Under the pieces are notes generated by a model. It searched no databases, was not told where the DNA came from, and saw only the letters and a list, made by a program, of their open reading frames with translations. Below, in pieces: positions 13,109 to 22,669 of a stretch of DNA of 64,000 bases. The position numbers and the translations under genes are program-made. Position 1 is the first letter of the stretch; each line of letters begins with the position of its first letter. The stretch lies in assembly GCA_038496445.1 (NCBI GenBank), contig JALMLS010000356.1, positions 1 through 64,000 on the forward strand. Direction: 5' to 3'. The stretch comes from Trichosphaerium sp. ATCC 40318 (Eukaryota > Discosea > Flabellinia > Trichosidae).

Positions 13109-14475
13109 ATGAACCTTCTATTATCTTTTTTACTTGTCACTATGTTTGTATCGTCTATTCAACAGATTGTATACATAGATGTAGATGTATCTTGGGATAA
13201 TGCCGCTGCAGTTTGTGAAGACGAGTACGCTAACTAGCAGGTTGATTATCAGCCGTATCTTTTTTTTGTGATATTTAATACCATAAGGGGCATGGTGTTG
13301 GCGGAAATCCTCACTGACGCCGACTATAACGCTGCTAAAAGCTTCAATCGCCTTGGATGGGTAAACGGTAGAAGAGATGTACCAGTTGACGCAGATTTGA
13401 AGTACGACAGACTTCTTCTCACAGTTCATTAACCTGTTAATCTGTATAGTTGTCGTGACTGTACCCGATCAACAAGTAACACAATGGCTTGCTCTATATG
13501 TACTAGCCATCTTAATACTTATGTCTGGCAACGCTCTGGGTTAACCCTTACACAGACACCGCTTTACAATGACATTGTCGGCTCTGTAAGTTAAAAGTAC
13601 TTAACCAGATGGCTACTAACGAATTATAGCCAGCCAGCAATGCGGATGTTGGCAGATACATTAGAGCATACCATAATTCGGAAGAACCAAGTATGGGTAA
13701 TCAGTATTGTCTTTACATTTCCGTTAACCTTGATCTCAATGATTTTCCTTGCACTGTTACTTGGGGTGTTTTTTGTCGTACGTATCCTTAGATGCACTCT
13801 CTTTGTAGCTATCATTTGAAATTAACTCTTCAAACTATAGAACCAAGGCCACCACCAACGGAACCACCAACAACTGAGCCGCCTACCACAATGCTTCCAA
13901 CTACAGAACCACCTACAACAATGCCGCCAACTACAATGCCACCTACTACAATGCCACCCACTACAGAACCACCTACGACTGAACCACCTACTACATTACC
14001 GCCAACAACTGAACCACCAACTACTGAACCACCTACTACGGAACCACCTACCACAGAACCACCTACTACTGAACCACCTACTACAGAACCACCAACTACT
14101 GAACCACCAACTACTGAACCACCTACTACAGAACCACCTACCACAGAACCACCAACTACTGAACCACCAACTACTGAACCACCTACTACTGAACCACCTA
14201 CCACAGAACCACCTACTACTGAACCACCGACGACTGAACCACCTACCACATTACCGCCAACAACAGAACCACCAACTACTGAACCACCGACAACGGATCC
14301 ACCTACCACAGAACCACCTACTACTGCACCACCGACGACTGAACCACCTACCACAGAACCACCTACTACTGCACCTCCGACCACAAACCACCAACAACAC
14401 AACCACCTACAACTGAAGTTCCGACAACACTGGCACCAGTCTATTCAAGTTTTAACAGAAAAAGTAGATGTATAA
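13109..14475 (+). pseudogene. Truncated copy of the secreted CTLD/mucin-like protein gene
   Basis: This copy retains the signal-peptide exon (MNLLLSFLLVTMFVSSIQQ), the lectin-like exon with WDNAAAVCEDE, the Cys exon ending near 13778, and the long TEPPTT tract (13838-14390). Compared with 37252-39796 on the other strand, the tract then shifts frame near 14385, giving a junk tail that stops at 14475. Nothing equivalent to the C-terminal part of the other copy follows. In the alternative frame the tail reads TTEVPTTLAPVYSSFNRKS to a TAA near 14508, so a short protein might still be made. Confidence 0.65.
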
Positions 14476-14819
14476 GACGCCTGTCACAGCAGCAATAAAA
14501 GATTAGCACCAACTGAATGTCGATAAAGCAAAGTCTACCACATTGTCCGAAAAACCGGTTTTAGGTGAAAGTCCGAAAACTTTCGGTGTAGCTGTAAGAT
14601 TTTTTTAAAAAACCTGGCTCAAAAACTTTTAGCTATCCACGTGATTTTTTTTGCAAATCGGTTTCTTTTCACACAGCACTTCTATCACCTAGTTTACGAG
14701 ATCCTGACCATTCCGTCTTAACACAAGGAAATAATCGCTACCTTTGTTTCAACAAATTTTTTGGTTTTCACTATCATATATTTGGTTTCTTTCTTACAGA
14801 AAATAACAATAATGTTTGT
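14476..14819. other. Spacer between the left arm and the decayed peptide copy
   Basis: Non-coding. It contains AAAACCGGTTTT and several T-runs and no supported gene. This is the inner boundary of the inverted duplication. Confidence 0.3.
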
Positions 14820-15140
14820 TACTCACATAAAACCAAATCTATCCCAACTACAACAACAACTCTAATTAAAATAGCAATACAAATAACTATACTTTCGCAT
14901 TTGTCCTCATGGCATTGACTGTTGCCTTGGCGGTCCAATCTAACGATATCAGCGAAAGGAGCCAAAAGAGCAACTGAGGTAAGTCAAAAACGCTACTCCA
15001 TAGTGTTATCTACAAATGACTAACTCTATCATTTAGCAAGGTCCATTACTTTGTGGTGAATCATGTGATGAAAATGGATGGTGTCCTCCTGGATGGAGAA
15101 GACGTGGTCGTGAAAAACGTGGTCAATGTACGTGAAAAAA
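14820..15140 (+). pseudogene. Decayed inverted copy of the Cys-rich peptide gene
   Basis: The leader, exon 1, intron and exon 2 match the gene at 10369-10802 in opposite orientation. The start codon is destroyed (ATGAAAATAACT has become ATACAAATAACT), a T is missing in the signal-peptide region, and a G is inserted (GAAAGGAGCC for GAAAGAGCC). Similarity ends just after exon 2 at about 15140, so the last four-cysteine-plus exon is absent. No product is expected. Confidence 0.8.
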
Positions 15141-15353
15141 GAAACCACTACTGAATTTGTTCGCTTGAATACAGACTTTGATCGCCCTTGTAAACAACAT
15201 AATAAACATTTATTCTGTTTTCTATTGAGCGTATGTGAACAATCAATTTAATCAACATAAGTGTCTATGATATCCTATACCAAAGGCTCATTTACATTGC
15301 ATTTAAACACACAATTGTATAGTACAACAAGTGAAAAGTGCTGACAGAAAGTG

Positions 15354-16130
15354 TTATTTTGCAATGCTCTTTTTGCTTTTTTTCCAGGTGTACCATTTGT
15401 GACTCTTTTGCTTAACTTTGTTATGAACATAATGCGTTTCCTCTGTTAACAAACCTTCACAATCCCATGTCTTGTAATCTCCATGTAATCTACCATCAAC
15501 ATAATAACATTGTTGCTTTAAGTTACCATTATCATACCACTCTTTGTATTCACCTTGTTTCAATCCTTTTATGTAATGACAATGTATCTTTAATTGTCCA
15601 TCAACATACCTACTCTTGTATTCTCCTTCTGCTTTATCAATATCATCTAAACAATACTTGTGAAATGTCACAGTACCACTAGAATGCCAATACTTGTATT
15701 CCCTCATTTTTGATTGATTCTTTTCTTTAAATTCCTCAATCTCTCCTACTTCTTGGTTGTCACTAAAGTGACTTAGGTGTGGATTGACATATACAAGTTG
15801 TTCTCTTGGACGGCCATGTGCAGTAGTCTTTTTGTATTCTTCTTTTTCACCTTCAAAATAAAAACAATGCTCAACCATTACGCTATTCTCAAGCCATTTC
15901 TTATACTCTCCATGACGTCTTCCATGCTTCCAGTTTTCTTCAAACAAAATCTGTGGCTCACTGGTAAATTTACTTTGTTTTAGAAGTTTAATCCATTTCC
16001 CATGTTTTTTTAATTCAAAATCAAACCTTGTCGCAAATGCCAAGTGTTTTGATAAAAGAGGTAGTTTAAAATAAGCTTCAAAGTCCAAATCAGCTATATC
16101 TAAGAGTAATTCAACCGGCAAGTCCAACAA
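15354..16130 (-). CDS. F-box-like / MORN_2 repeat protein, copy 1
   Basis: The protein is intronless and about 258 codons long. The N-terminus (LDLPVELLLDIADLDFEAYF, LPLLSKHLAFATR) matches the F-box-like head of the copies at 21072 and 41620. It is followed by MORN_2 (YwqK-type) repeats such as EYKEWYDNGNLKQQCYYVDG. Such domains usually mediate protein contacts, possibly through SCF-type ligases; the target is unknown. No in-frame ATG precedes the conserved head: the region reads CAGTTGTTGGACTTG with a TAG just upstream. The true start is therefore in a missing exon, non-ATG, or lost. It is nearly head-to-head with the P450 gene (ATG 16151). Confidence 0.7.
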   Translation of the reverse strand: MLDLPVELLLDIADLDFEAYFKLPLLSKHLAFATRFDFELKKHGKWIKLLKQSKFTSEPQILFEENWKHGRRHGEYKKWLENSVMVEHCFYFEGEKEEYKKTTAHGRPREQLVYVNPHLSHFSDNQEVGEIEEFKEKNQSKMREYKYWHSSGTVTFHKYCLDDIDKAEGEYKSRYVDGQLKIHCHYIKGLKQGEYKEWYDNGNLKQQCYYVDGRLHGDYKTWDCEGLLTEETHYVHNKVKQKSHKWYTWKKSKKSIAK

Positions 16131-16150
16131 CTGACTGTACTATTACACAC

Positions 16151-18284
16151 ATGTGGCTTCTACTTACTATAGTGATTGTTTCGTTGTTTGTTTTCGCGAC
16201 TGTATACAAGAACTTGCGTAACAAAGCTATGAATCTTCCTCCAAGCCCTATAAGCCTACCAATTATCGGCCACGCTCATTTATGGACTAATATTAAGGAT
16301 ATGATCAAGTACAGAAACGAAAAACTTTATCCCAAAAAAAAGATCACGTGATACCGGAAGAATCGCTCATTCTTTTATCCCTAGGACTGCTATGGCGTTT
16401 TCAAATACTCTTGGTGGTATTTACAGCATGCAGTTTGGGAGTCAAACGGTAGGTTTTTTAAAACTAGCGCTTCATACTTTTTCACGTGCTTAGCGATAAT
16501 GCTCGAAGCTAGAACGGTACAAGGTAAAACTTATTTTGTCTTTTTAGATGATTTTTATTTGTGATCCAAAGCTGATAAAAGAGGCTTGTATTACGCACCG
16601 CGCAGTTATGTCTGACAGGTAAATCACATGTAGTAGTCTATGTTAACATAATATAGGCCACAGGACCTCAAAGGTCTGCGTCTTAATTATGTAAAAGATC
16701 CCCAATGTGGTAAGAAAATTTTCTTACTTTTCATGTGTTGATCCTGTTCGTTTCTCAAGGTATGGTCATTTCTGATCACAACGAATACCATCGAACTTAT
16801 AAGACTTTTTTTCAAAACCATTTGACCTCAGGCAAAGGCATGAAAGTACGATGAAGAGCCGAAATACAAAATTAAAACGTCTTTTATTTAGAAGGTTAAA
16901 TCAATTATTTCTTTTGAAATAAAAGATACCTTGGAAAGGTTGGCAAAATGTGCATCGAAAAATGAAGTGATCACTGGGAAGGATGTATCATACGCTCTAA
17001 CGTTTAATGTTATAACGACACTATTCCTAAATAAGAGAGGATGGAATCATCCGAACAAAGATATTGCTGATGTTTTCCATGTTACAGCCGAAGTTGTTGA
17101 TTCTGTTTTGATGCCATTTCTGGAAGACTTATACGCTCCGTTCGCTCTATTCGATAAACAAAGGGTATCTGAGAGAATCTATCACTACTTAATAATGTCA
17201 GCGTAGGTCAAAGATTTTACAGAGCTGATTAAGAGAAGAGATGCTCTTTTTCTTCGAATTTTAGAACCAGAACGTAAAACATTCAAACAAGGTGTCACAC
17301 GTCACTGGTTGGATATTATATTTTCAGAGCTTCCTGAGAAGACAAATGAAGTACTTGTACCTTTTATGTCAGAAATAATTGCAGGAGGATTTGATACAAC
17401 TGCACATGCTCTTCAAACGTATGTGACATAAACCTTTTTTTCGAAAATTTGCTTTGATGCTTTTCTTCACCCTAACGTAAACTATTTTCATTGTAATAAG
17501 TAGTGTTATACATGCACTTTTCCTCAACAAGTACTTCCAGAAAGAGAAACGCAAATCTAAGCTTTTTATGAAGAAAAAAATTGTCAGATCTGATTTTTGT
17601 TTTTCTTACTATTTTCTAGTTCTGTTACTATTCTAGCTAAATACCCAGACATCCAAGAAAAACTTAGAGAAGCTGTCAAGGATATCAATGTAGATGAAAC
17701 TCCCTTGAAGGTACTCTATCTAGGACATGAGTCTCAATTATCTCACACTTGTAGGATCTTCAAAATATTCCGTATCTCAGAAATTTCGTATTTGAGGTTT
17801 TCAGGATCAAACCGATTTTACCTCTTCTTGTTGTTCATAAAGCAAGAGAACAAGTTGAATTAGGAGGATACACTATACCTAAAAACGTATGTCATTATAT
17901 AAATTCTCTAAGAGTTAACCGTTTGGAGGTAAACAGGCGATAATACAACTCGTACATCAATACGAATGCAAAAGTGAAAAACTCTGGAAGAATCCAGAAG
18001 AATTTGATCCTTCTCGATGGGATGATCCTCCACTGAATATCTACCCATTTGGGTACGTACTAATCACTATAGAGTATCATAATCTAAACGATTTATTTTA
18101 AAGGCAAGGAGTAAGACGTTGTCCTGGAGAAAGAATTGGAAAGATTATTTTGTTCAAAGCTGTTTCTTCTTTTGTTCAAAAATTCTCTTGGAAAGAAACA
18201 GAAGTACCAAACTCAATGGATGTGGAATATGCAAGTATTAATAAATTTGTAAATGAACCACGGTTCTATGCACAAGTACTATAA
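16151..18284 (+). CDS. Cytochrome P450 monooxygenase
   Basis: This is a membrane-anchored haem-thiolate monooxygenase of about 500 residues in about 11 exons. The N-terminal anchor (MWLLLTIVIVSLFVFATVY) is followed by a proline hinge (LPPSPISLPIIGH). Exon joins recover MSDRPQDLKGLRLNYV, the I-helix AGGFDTTA (17373-17405), the K-helix ExxR as FEVFRIKP (17790-17815), the PERF-like FDPSRWDD, and the haem loop FGQGVRRCPG, split by an intron at 18051-18103. The stop is TAA 18282-18284. The substrate cannot be inferred. The first intron uses an unusual GTGATA donor inside a CACGTG motif at 16345. Confidence 0.9.
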
Positions 18285-18689
18285 AAGGTCACGTGCATTG
18301 AATCAATCAATAACCAAAATAAATACTGCTAAAAGAAAAAGCAATCTCCATTCAGTCAATGAATTTGATTGGTATTCCACTGGTCATTTCCAAACAAAGT
18401 TTGCATTCTCATTGTTTATGCCATGCATACGCCATTAGTAGCATAATTGCATTTGCTACTAACTTAATGTGAGGTGCGTTGAGTGCATTGACATCCGGCA
18501 TCACAAACAACAGTTGTCATGATATGTCCCAGCTTGCCTGGTATTATTCTTAACAAGCTACTGCATTGCGGATTATAATCAAGTAAATACTGTTCCATCT
18601 TGGTATCAATGGAAATCAGACTTTTGTGGTTAAGGGTAGCCTTTTTTCATCGAAATGAAATGTTTTTTTTGTGTTCATTAAATGCAAGC
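18285..18689. other. Intergenic, P450 to ubiquitin-like gene
   Basis: AT-rich with no supported gene. An open frame continues upstream of the ubiquitin-like ATG (from 18600) but reads as leader (MVSMEIRLLWLRVAFF), so I prefer the ATG at 18690. Confidence 0.35.
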
Positions 18690-19163
18690 ATGCAATTGCT
18701 CGTTAAATACACAATTGGTTCACGTACGATCACAGTAGAAGTAGAACCTACAGACACAATAGCGCATTTAAGGCTAAAAATACATGAAAAGACTGGAAGA
18801 GCTCCGAGTAGCTTTCACCTGAAGCTTTCAAAGCTTTCAGGCTATGTAAACGATGAAATTACGTTAGAAGAGTGTAAATTGGTTGCAGGCTCCACAATTC
18901 TGCTGTATCCCAATCTATACGGTGCTGGCGGCTATGATATTAATTTACAGCTACCTACAGGACTTATAAAGGAAGTTCACTTGTTTTACTTTGCAACGAC
19001 TGGGGACCTGATTGATGCTGCTGATTGTGCGCCAAAAAGTACTACTGGACGTCTAGAAGTGTTTTTAGGCGATGTCAAACTGAACTCCATACATGCTTTA
19101 GTAAAGCAAGGTGTAGTACATAAAAAGTCAACTGTACGGATAGTTGAAGTGGATAATGTATAA
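18690..19163 (+). CDS. Double ubiquitin-like protein with internal GG
   Basis: The gene is intronless and 157 codons long. Residues 1-76 (MQLLVKYTIGSRTITVEVEP...) follow the ubiquitin fold order: beta hairpin, a helix around TIAHLRLKIHEKTGRAPS, and EITLEECKLVAGSTILLYP. The domain ends LYGAGG, as ubiquitin ends in GG. A second domain of about 80 residues (YDINLQLPTGLIKEVHLF...) has similar strand and helix spacing and is probably a diverged beta-grasp. If cleaved after GAGG, the first domain would become a conjugatable modifier, but this is inference. The CDS could extend upstream to 18600. Confidence 0.65.
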   Translation: MQLLVKYTIGSRTITVEVEPTDTIAHLRLKIHEKTGRAPSSFHLKLSKLSGYVNDEITLEECKLVAGSTILLYPNLYGAGGYDINLQLPTGLIKEVHLFYFATTGDLIDAADCAPKSTTGRLEVFLGDVKLNSIHALVKQGVVHKKSTVRIVEVDNV

Positions 19164-19794
19164 ATAAATGATAAAAAGACGAAATGAAGTATTTTTTTGA
19201 CGTCTTAAATAAGAACAAAGTCCACGTGATTTTACAGTTATGTGACGTTTTTAACAATGAATTATGAACAATGTTTACACTATCATATTCACTAGACTTT
19301 AGAGAAAGGCTAATTCTAAGTTCTTCAGCCAATAATGGCAAAACAAAGGTATGGTTTGATTAAACTGTGAACGCCCATCTTGTTGTCCATTATGAATACT
19401 TATGAATATTCGAATAAAGTGACAACAACATAGCTGCTTCAAACCAAAAGCTCCTCAAAAGCCTGAGTCACCAAATGCCGTGAATATTCATGAATCTTTA
19501 CGAATAAGCAATGTGGGACAATGGATATGAATATTGCTTGTTTTCATAACGCAAGAACACCATCTTCGTAGCGACAGAAAACTCGCAAATTTTAGTTACC
19601 TGAAAGTGGACAGTACAGCGTAGACATTTTGTCACGCCTCCTCGCTCGTAAAACAACATTTGGAGAAGTTTATCTTGTTGCTTGGTCGCGGAAGTAGGAG
19701 ACACTCACTTGTTTACAAAAACCGAAAACCAAAAAAAAGTCTGCGAATCGTAGTCATTGCGCTTCCTTTTTTACTTGCGATAAAGCACCTGAAG
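19164..19794. other. Intergenic, rich in GAATATTC-type palindromes
   Basis: Several short GAATATTC/ATTCATGAAT palindromic motifs occur at 19395-19535. A + strand stub at 19269 (FTLSYSLDFRERLILSSSA) recalls the N-terminus of IS630/Tc1-type transposases but ends at once. No intact element is seen. Confidence 0.3.
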
Positions 19795-20889
19795 ATGAGC
19801 AATCTCACCCCAATCACATCCATACTACCTCTAGAGCTTGTAGTCGCTGTTCTAAGCTTTATAGACGATAAACACATGGACATCGTAGCGCGTGCATGTA
19901 GTTTATTTAACAGTGTCGCAATTACGCACTTGGGGTATCCGAGACTACGACAGAGAGTTCAAATTGACAAGTTGAGCGACTTAGAAAGACTGCACAAAGA
20001 AGCGCCTAGATTGATTAAAATAGCAAGGATTACCGTTAGTACACCACTTAAATTCTCATACGCAAAGTACCTGGAAGGAGTACATACAGTCGATATCAGC
20101 CATGTTACCAGCGATAATGAGGCCATAGCAGCACTCGCTGGTGTTCATACTATTGCTATTAGCGGTTCTGGCACGAATGATGAAGCTGTCAAAGCGCTAG
20201 CTGGTGTTCATTCGATTGATCTTAGTTTTTGCAAAAAGGTGACAGATGAAGGCATCAAAGCTCTTAAAGGTGTTCATACAATAGACCTTAGCTATACCGC
20301 TGTGACAGATGAAGGTATTAAAGCACTCAAGGGCGTATATAACATAAACCTTGCGGTCACTAAAGTGAAGAATGTAAACGTGCTAGCAGGTGTTCACACA
20401 ATCGATTTGACTGATAGTAAAGTTACAGATGAAGATATAATACCACTCGCAGGTGTTCATGAAATAGACCTGAAAAGAACCCTAGTTACTGATTTATGCA
20501 TCAAGGCCTTGAAGGGTGTTCATACTATAGGCCTTGAACAAACAAGAGTGACTGATGATGGTATTAAAGAACTCAAAGGAGTTCATAGTATCAATCTCAA
20601 CAAAACTGGTGTTACAGATGAAGGCATCACAGCTTTAGCAGGCGTTCATGCCATATGCCTTGCCAGCACTGAAGTGACGGGTGAAGGTGTTAAAGTTCTC
20701 AAAGGTGTACACACAATAGACCTTTCATCTACAAAAGTAACAGATGAAGGAGTACTTGGACTTTGCCCTGAATTACGCAGTCTTAGAATTCTTGATACAA
20801 ATGTGACTGATGATTGTGTTTACTACAAGCTAGAGGATGTATTCAATGTTGACGTCACAACCTGCCTTGGTCTTTTTGATGACGATTGA
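19795..20889 (+). CDS. F-box / leucine-rich-repeat protein with 'GVHxIDL' repeats
   Basis: The gene is intronless and 364 codons long from ATG 19795. The F-box-like head (ILPLELVVAVLSFIDDKHMD) is followed by a helical linker. About 11 LRRs of about 23-24 residues then run with the signature ALxGVHTIDLSxTxVTDEGI. This is the architecture of substrate adaptors of SCF ubiquitin ligases. The repeats are close to each other, so they expanded recently. Related copies are at 35991-36943, 57884-58430 and 58602-59666. The open frame extends upstream to 19660, but that part has no family similarity and is probably leader. Confidence 0.8.
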   Translation: MSNLTPITSILPLELVVAVLSFIDDKHMDIVARACSLFNSVAITHLGYPRLRQRVQIDKLSDLERLHKEAPRLIKIARITVSTPLKFSYAKYLEGVHTVDISHVTSDNEAIAALAGVHTIAISGSGTNDEAVKALAGVHSIDLSFCKKVTDEGIKALKGVHTIDLSYTAVTDEGIKALKGVYNINLAVTKVKNVNVLAGVHTIDLTDSKVTDEDIIPLAGVHEIDLKRTLVTDLCIKALKGVHTIGLEQTRVTDDGIKELKGVHSINLNKTGVTDEGITALAGVHAICLASTEVTGEGVKVLKGVHTIDLSSTKVTDEGVLGLCPELRSLRILDTNVTDDCVYYKLEDVFNVDVTTCLGLFDDD

Positions 20890-21071
20890 GAAGTGGTTTC
20901 ATGTCCAAATATCAAAAAAACCAACATCCCATTGCAACCACAATGCAGTTGTTCGAATATCAGAATTCACAGCGACACCATCCAAATATATTGAGCGTTT
21001 CACGCTGGCGATTAACCAGCTTTGAATAGTTATTCTTTGTACCACCAAACTCTTTTAAATGCGGTTGGTTT

Positions 21072-21731
21072 CTATGTACTACCATTTATATAATGCCGTT
21101 GTAAATAAAGCTCTCCATCATTCCACCAACACTTGTATTCACCTTCTTTTACTCCGTTTACATAATTGTATTGTGTTGACAGTTGTCCGTTTTCATACCA
21201 TTCCTTGACCTCTCCATCAAGTTGACCTTTAGAGAAATAACATTGTTTCTGTAAAGTACCATTCCTATACCACGTTTTGAACTCTCGTTTTCCATTGATA
21301 TCATTGTATTTCCTCATTAGTTGGCCATTATCATACCAGTATTTTGAATCGCCTTGAATACAATTCTTAACAAAAGTATACTGTCTTGACAGTTGCCCAT
21401 TTTTGTACCAACTCTTGAACTCCCCTTCTAGTATGTCATTGGAATAATGACTTACTTCTTTCAATTGGCTGTCATTGTACCATACCATACGTTTGTTTGT
21501 ACCAAGATTACCGTGGTTCCAATATTGAATTTTTTGGGTTTGGTAGCCAGTTTTAGTTTTTTTTTTCTTCACCCATTTTCCATGTTTTTTGAGGTCACCA
21601 TCATACCTTGTATTTATTGCAGCCTGTTTAGATAATAGAGGCCATTTACAGTATATTTCAAAGTCCAAGTCAATGATATCAAGTTGTAGCTCAACTGGAA
21701 GATACAACAGACTGTCCGTATTCAAATTCAT
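21072..21731 (-). CDS. F-box-like / MORN_2 repeat protein, copy 2
   Basis: The protein has 219 codons, is intronless, and has a good ATG at 21731. It opens MNLNTDSLLYLPVELQLDII followed by KWPLLSKQAAINTRYDGDLK, the F-box-like head shared with copies 1 and 3. The rest is MORN_2 repeats of about 20-22 residues (FKSWYKNGQLSRQYTFVKN, VKEWYENGQLSTQYNYVNG). It is the only one of the three copies with an intact in-frame ATG. The function is probably as a protein-interaction adaptor. It lies tail-to-tail with the LRR gene that ends at 20889. Confidence 0.75.
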   Translation of the reverse strand: MNLNTDSLLYLPVELQLDIIDLDFEIYCKWPLLSKQAAINTRYDGDLKKHGKWVKKKKTKTGYQTQKIQYWNHGNLGTNKRMVWYNDSQLKEVSHYSNDILEGEFKSWYKNGQLSRQYTFVKNCIQGDSKYWYDNGQLMRKYNDINGKREFKTWYRNGTLQKQCYFSKGQLDGEVKEWYENGQLSTQYNYVNGVKEGEYKCWWNDGELYLQRHYINGST

Positions 21732-21765
21732 TGCTGTGTTCTACAGTATTTATTAGCTATCATTA

Positions 21766-22003
21766 ATGGCGTCTGGTTATTTCAACAAAGAGTAAGAAAA
21801 ACGTTTATTTTCAAAGGCGTACACTGCGTTTTGATGCCATTTGTGGTTATGTTGACTGGATGTTTGGTTTTATGAATTAATGTTAAGCTGTACTGAAGTT
21901 AAGTTTATTGTTGTTTGTTAAGGCAGGTCATAGAACAAAGCGCCCAAAAGTCGCATTCTCTTCCCCTGAAGATTGTTTCTGCCGTACTATGTCGATGAAT
22001 TCC
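21766..22003 (+). CDS. Possible tiny two-exon gene
   Basis: An ATG near 21766 reads MASGYFNKE up to a GTAAGA donor. After a GTTAAG acceptor at about 21923 the frame continues QVIEQSAQKSHSLPLK to a TGA near 21997. It has splice-like borders but no family. The 3' tail (TATGTCGATGAAT) recurs at 24631, so it could be part of a dispersed repeat instead. Confidence 0.25.
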
Positions 22004-22669
22004 TGTAAGTTAACTTAATTGTAATGTGGTTTTTTTTCGAACAAGAATACATCGGTATACTGTTGAGAAGGAACTTATTGCACAATAAATTTATTTTATT
22101 TTTATACAATGTAAATACAAACAAACCTGTAACAAAACCATATGTAATAAAGTAGGCGCTAGCGCGCTGCCTCTTATTCTAAAAAAAAAAATTGTTTTTT
22201 TCGAACTAGCTAGTTACCATAAACACGAATTCGTTGGTAAGTTTTTTTCGCGAATAAGATGAACAATAGGACTACCCAACAATTTAAACTAGCCTAGTAT
22301 TTATGGAGTAGAAGGGTGATATAGTTTGGCTCGAAGCGTCTAATACTGTCTTACAATTTCTGAGAAAAACTTAAGTTTTAGTTTTTTGCTGAAAAACCTT
22401 TTGTACTTTTACCAGTGATTGTCTACTAACGGCTTTCAATATCGGCTTAGCCATGTGGAACTAAACAAAATTCCAAGTGGCTCGGCGCAAGCTTGGTTTG
22501 AAGTTTACCAATCGAAATTGTCAACGTCTGAAACGAAAGACTGTAAACAGTCCGAACAAGACCAAGCGAAAGAACCTTTAAAAAAACCAGGAAAAACCCA
22601 ATAGGAGGATTAATCGGGTCAAATCCAAGCACCATCCAGTCTTCATAAGTCGTACTTTTTAAATAGGTA
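22004..22669. other. Intergenic region before the F-box gene
   Basis: AT-rich, with polyadenylation-like AATAAA motifs. An open frame at 22419-22604 starts at TTG and has no splice or family support, although it could be an upstream exon. Confidence 0.3.

Larger units (their letters stand above)
11541..14475 (+). repeat. Left arm of a large inverted duplication
   Basis: This segment matches, in reverse complement, the DNA at about 38270-41050. Outer ends correspond (GATAGGGAAAAGGAAAGTGT at 11551 with its complement near 41035). Inside, a non-coding block (12120-13080) and then the secreted-protein exons (13109-14475) follow in the same order. Point differences and small indels show the arms have diverged. 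The left arm has an extra block of about 300 nt (11780-12095) absent from the right arm. Confidence 0.85.

Noticed and set aside
13130-13429. Conserved-looking 99-codon minus frame, also found at 39476-39775 (+)
   Set aside because: Its two copies reflect the inverted duplication. The opposite strand carries the spliced, signal-peptide-bearing exons, which explain the conservation.
13838-14390. CRISPR-like regular repeats
   Set aside because: The short-period repeats are in-frame TEPPTT coding units with no unique spacers, in a eukaryotic genome.
13830-14402. Long minus-strand frame of VVGGS repeats
   Set aside because: It is the antisense of the TEPPTT tract; open only because of the repeat composition.
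19268-19355. IS630/Tc1 transposase N-terminus-like stub (YSLDFRERL)
   Set aside because: Only about 20 residues, no helix-turn-helix or catalytic residues, no terminal repeats.
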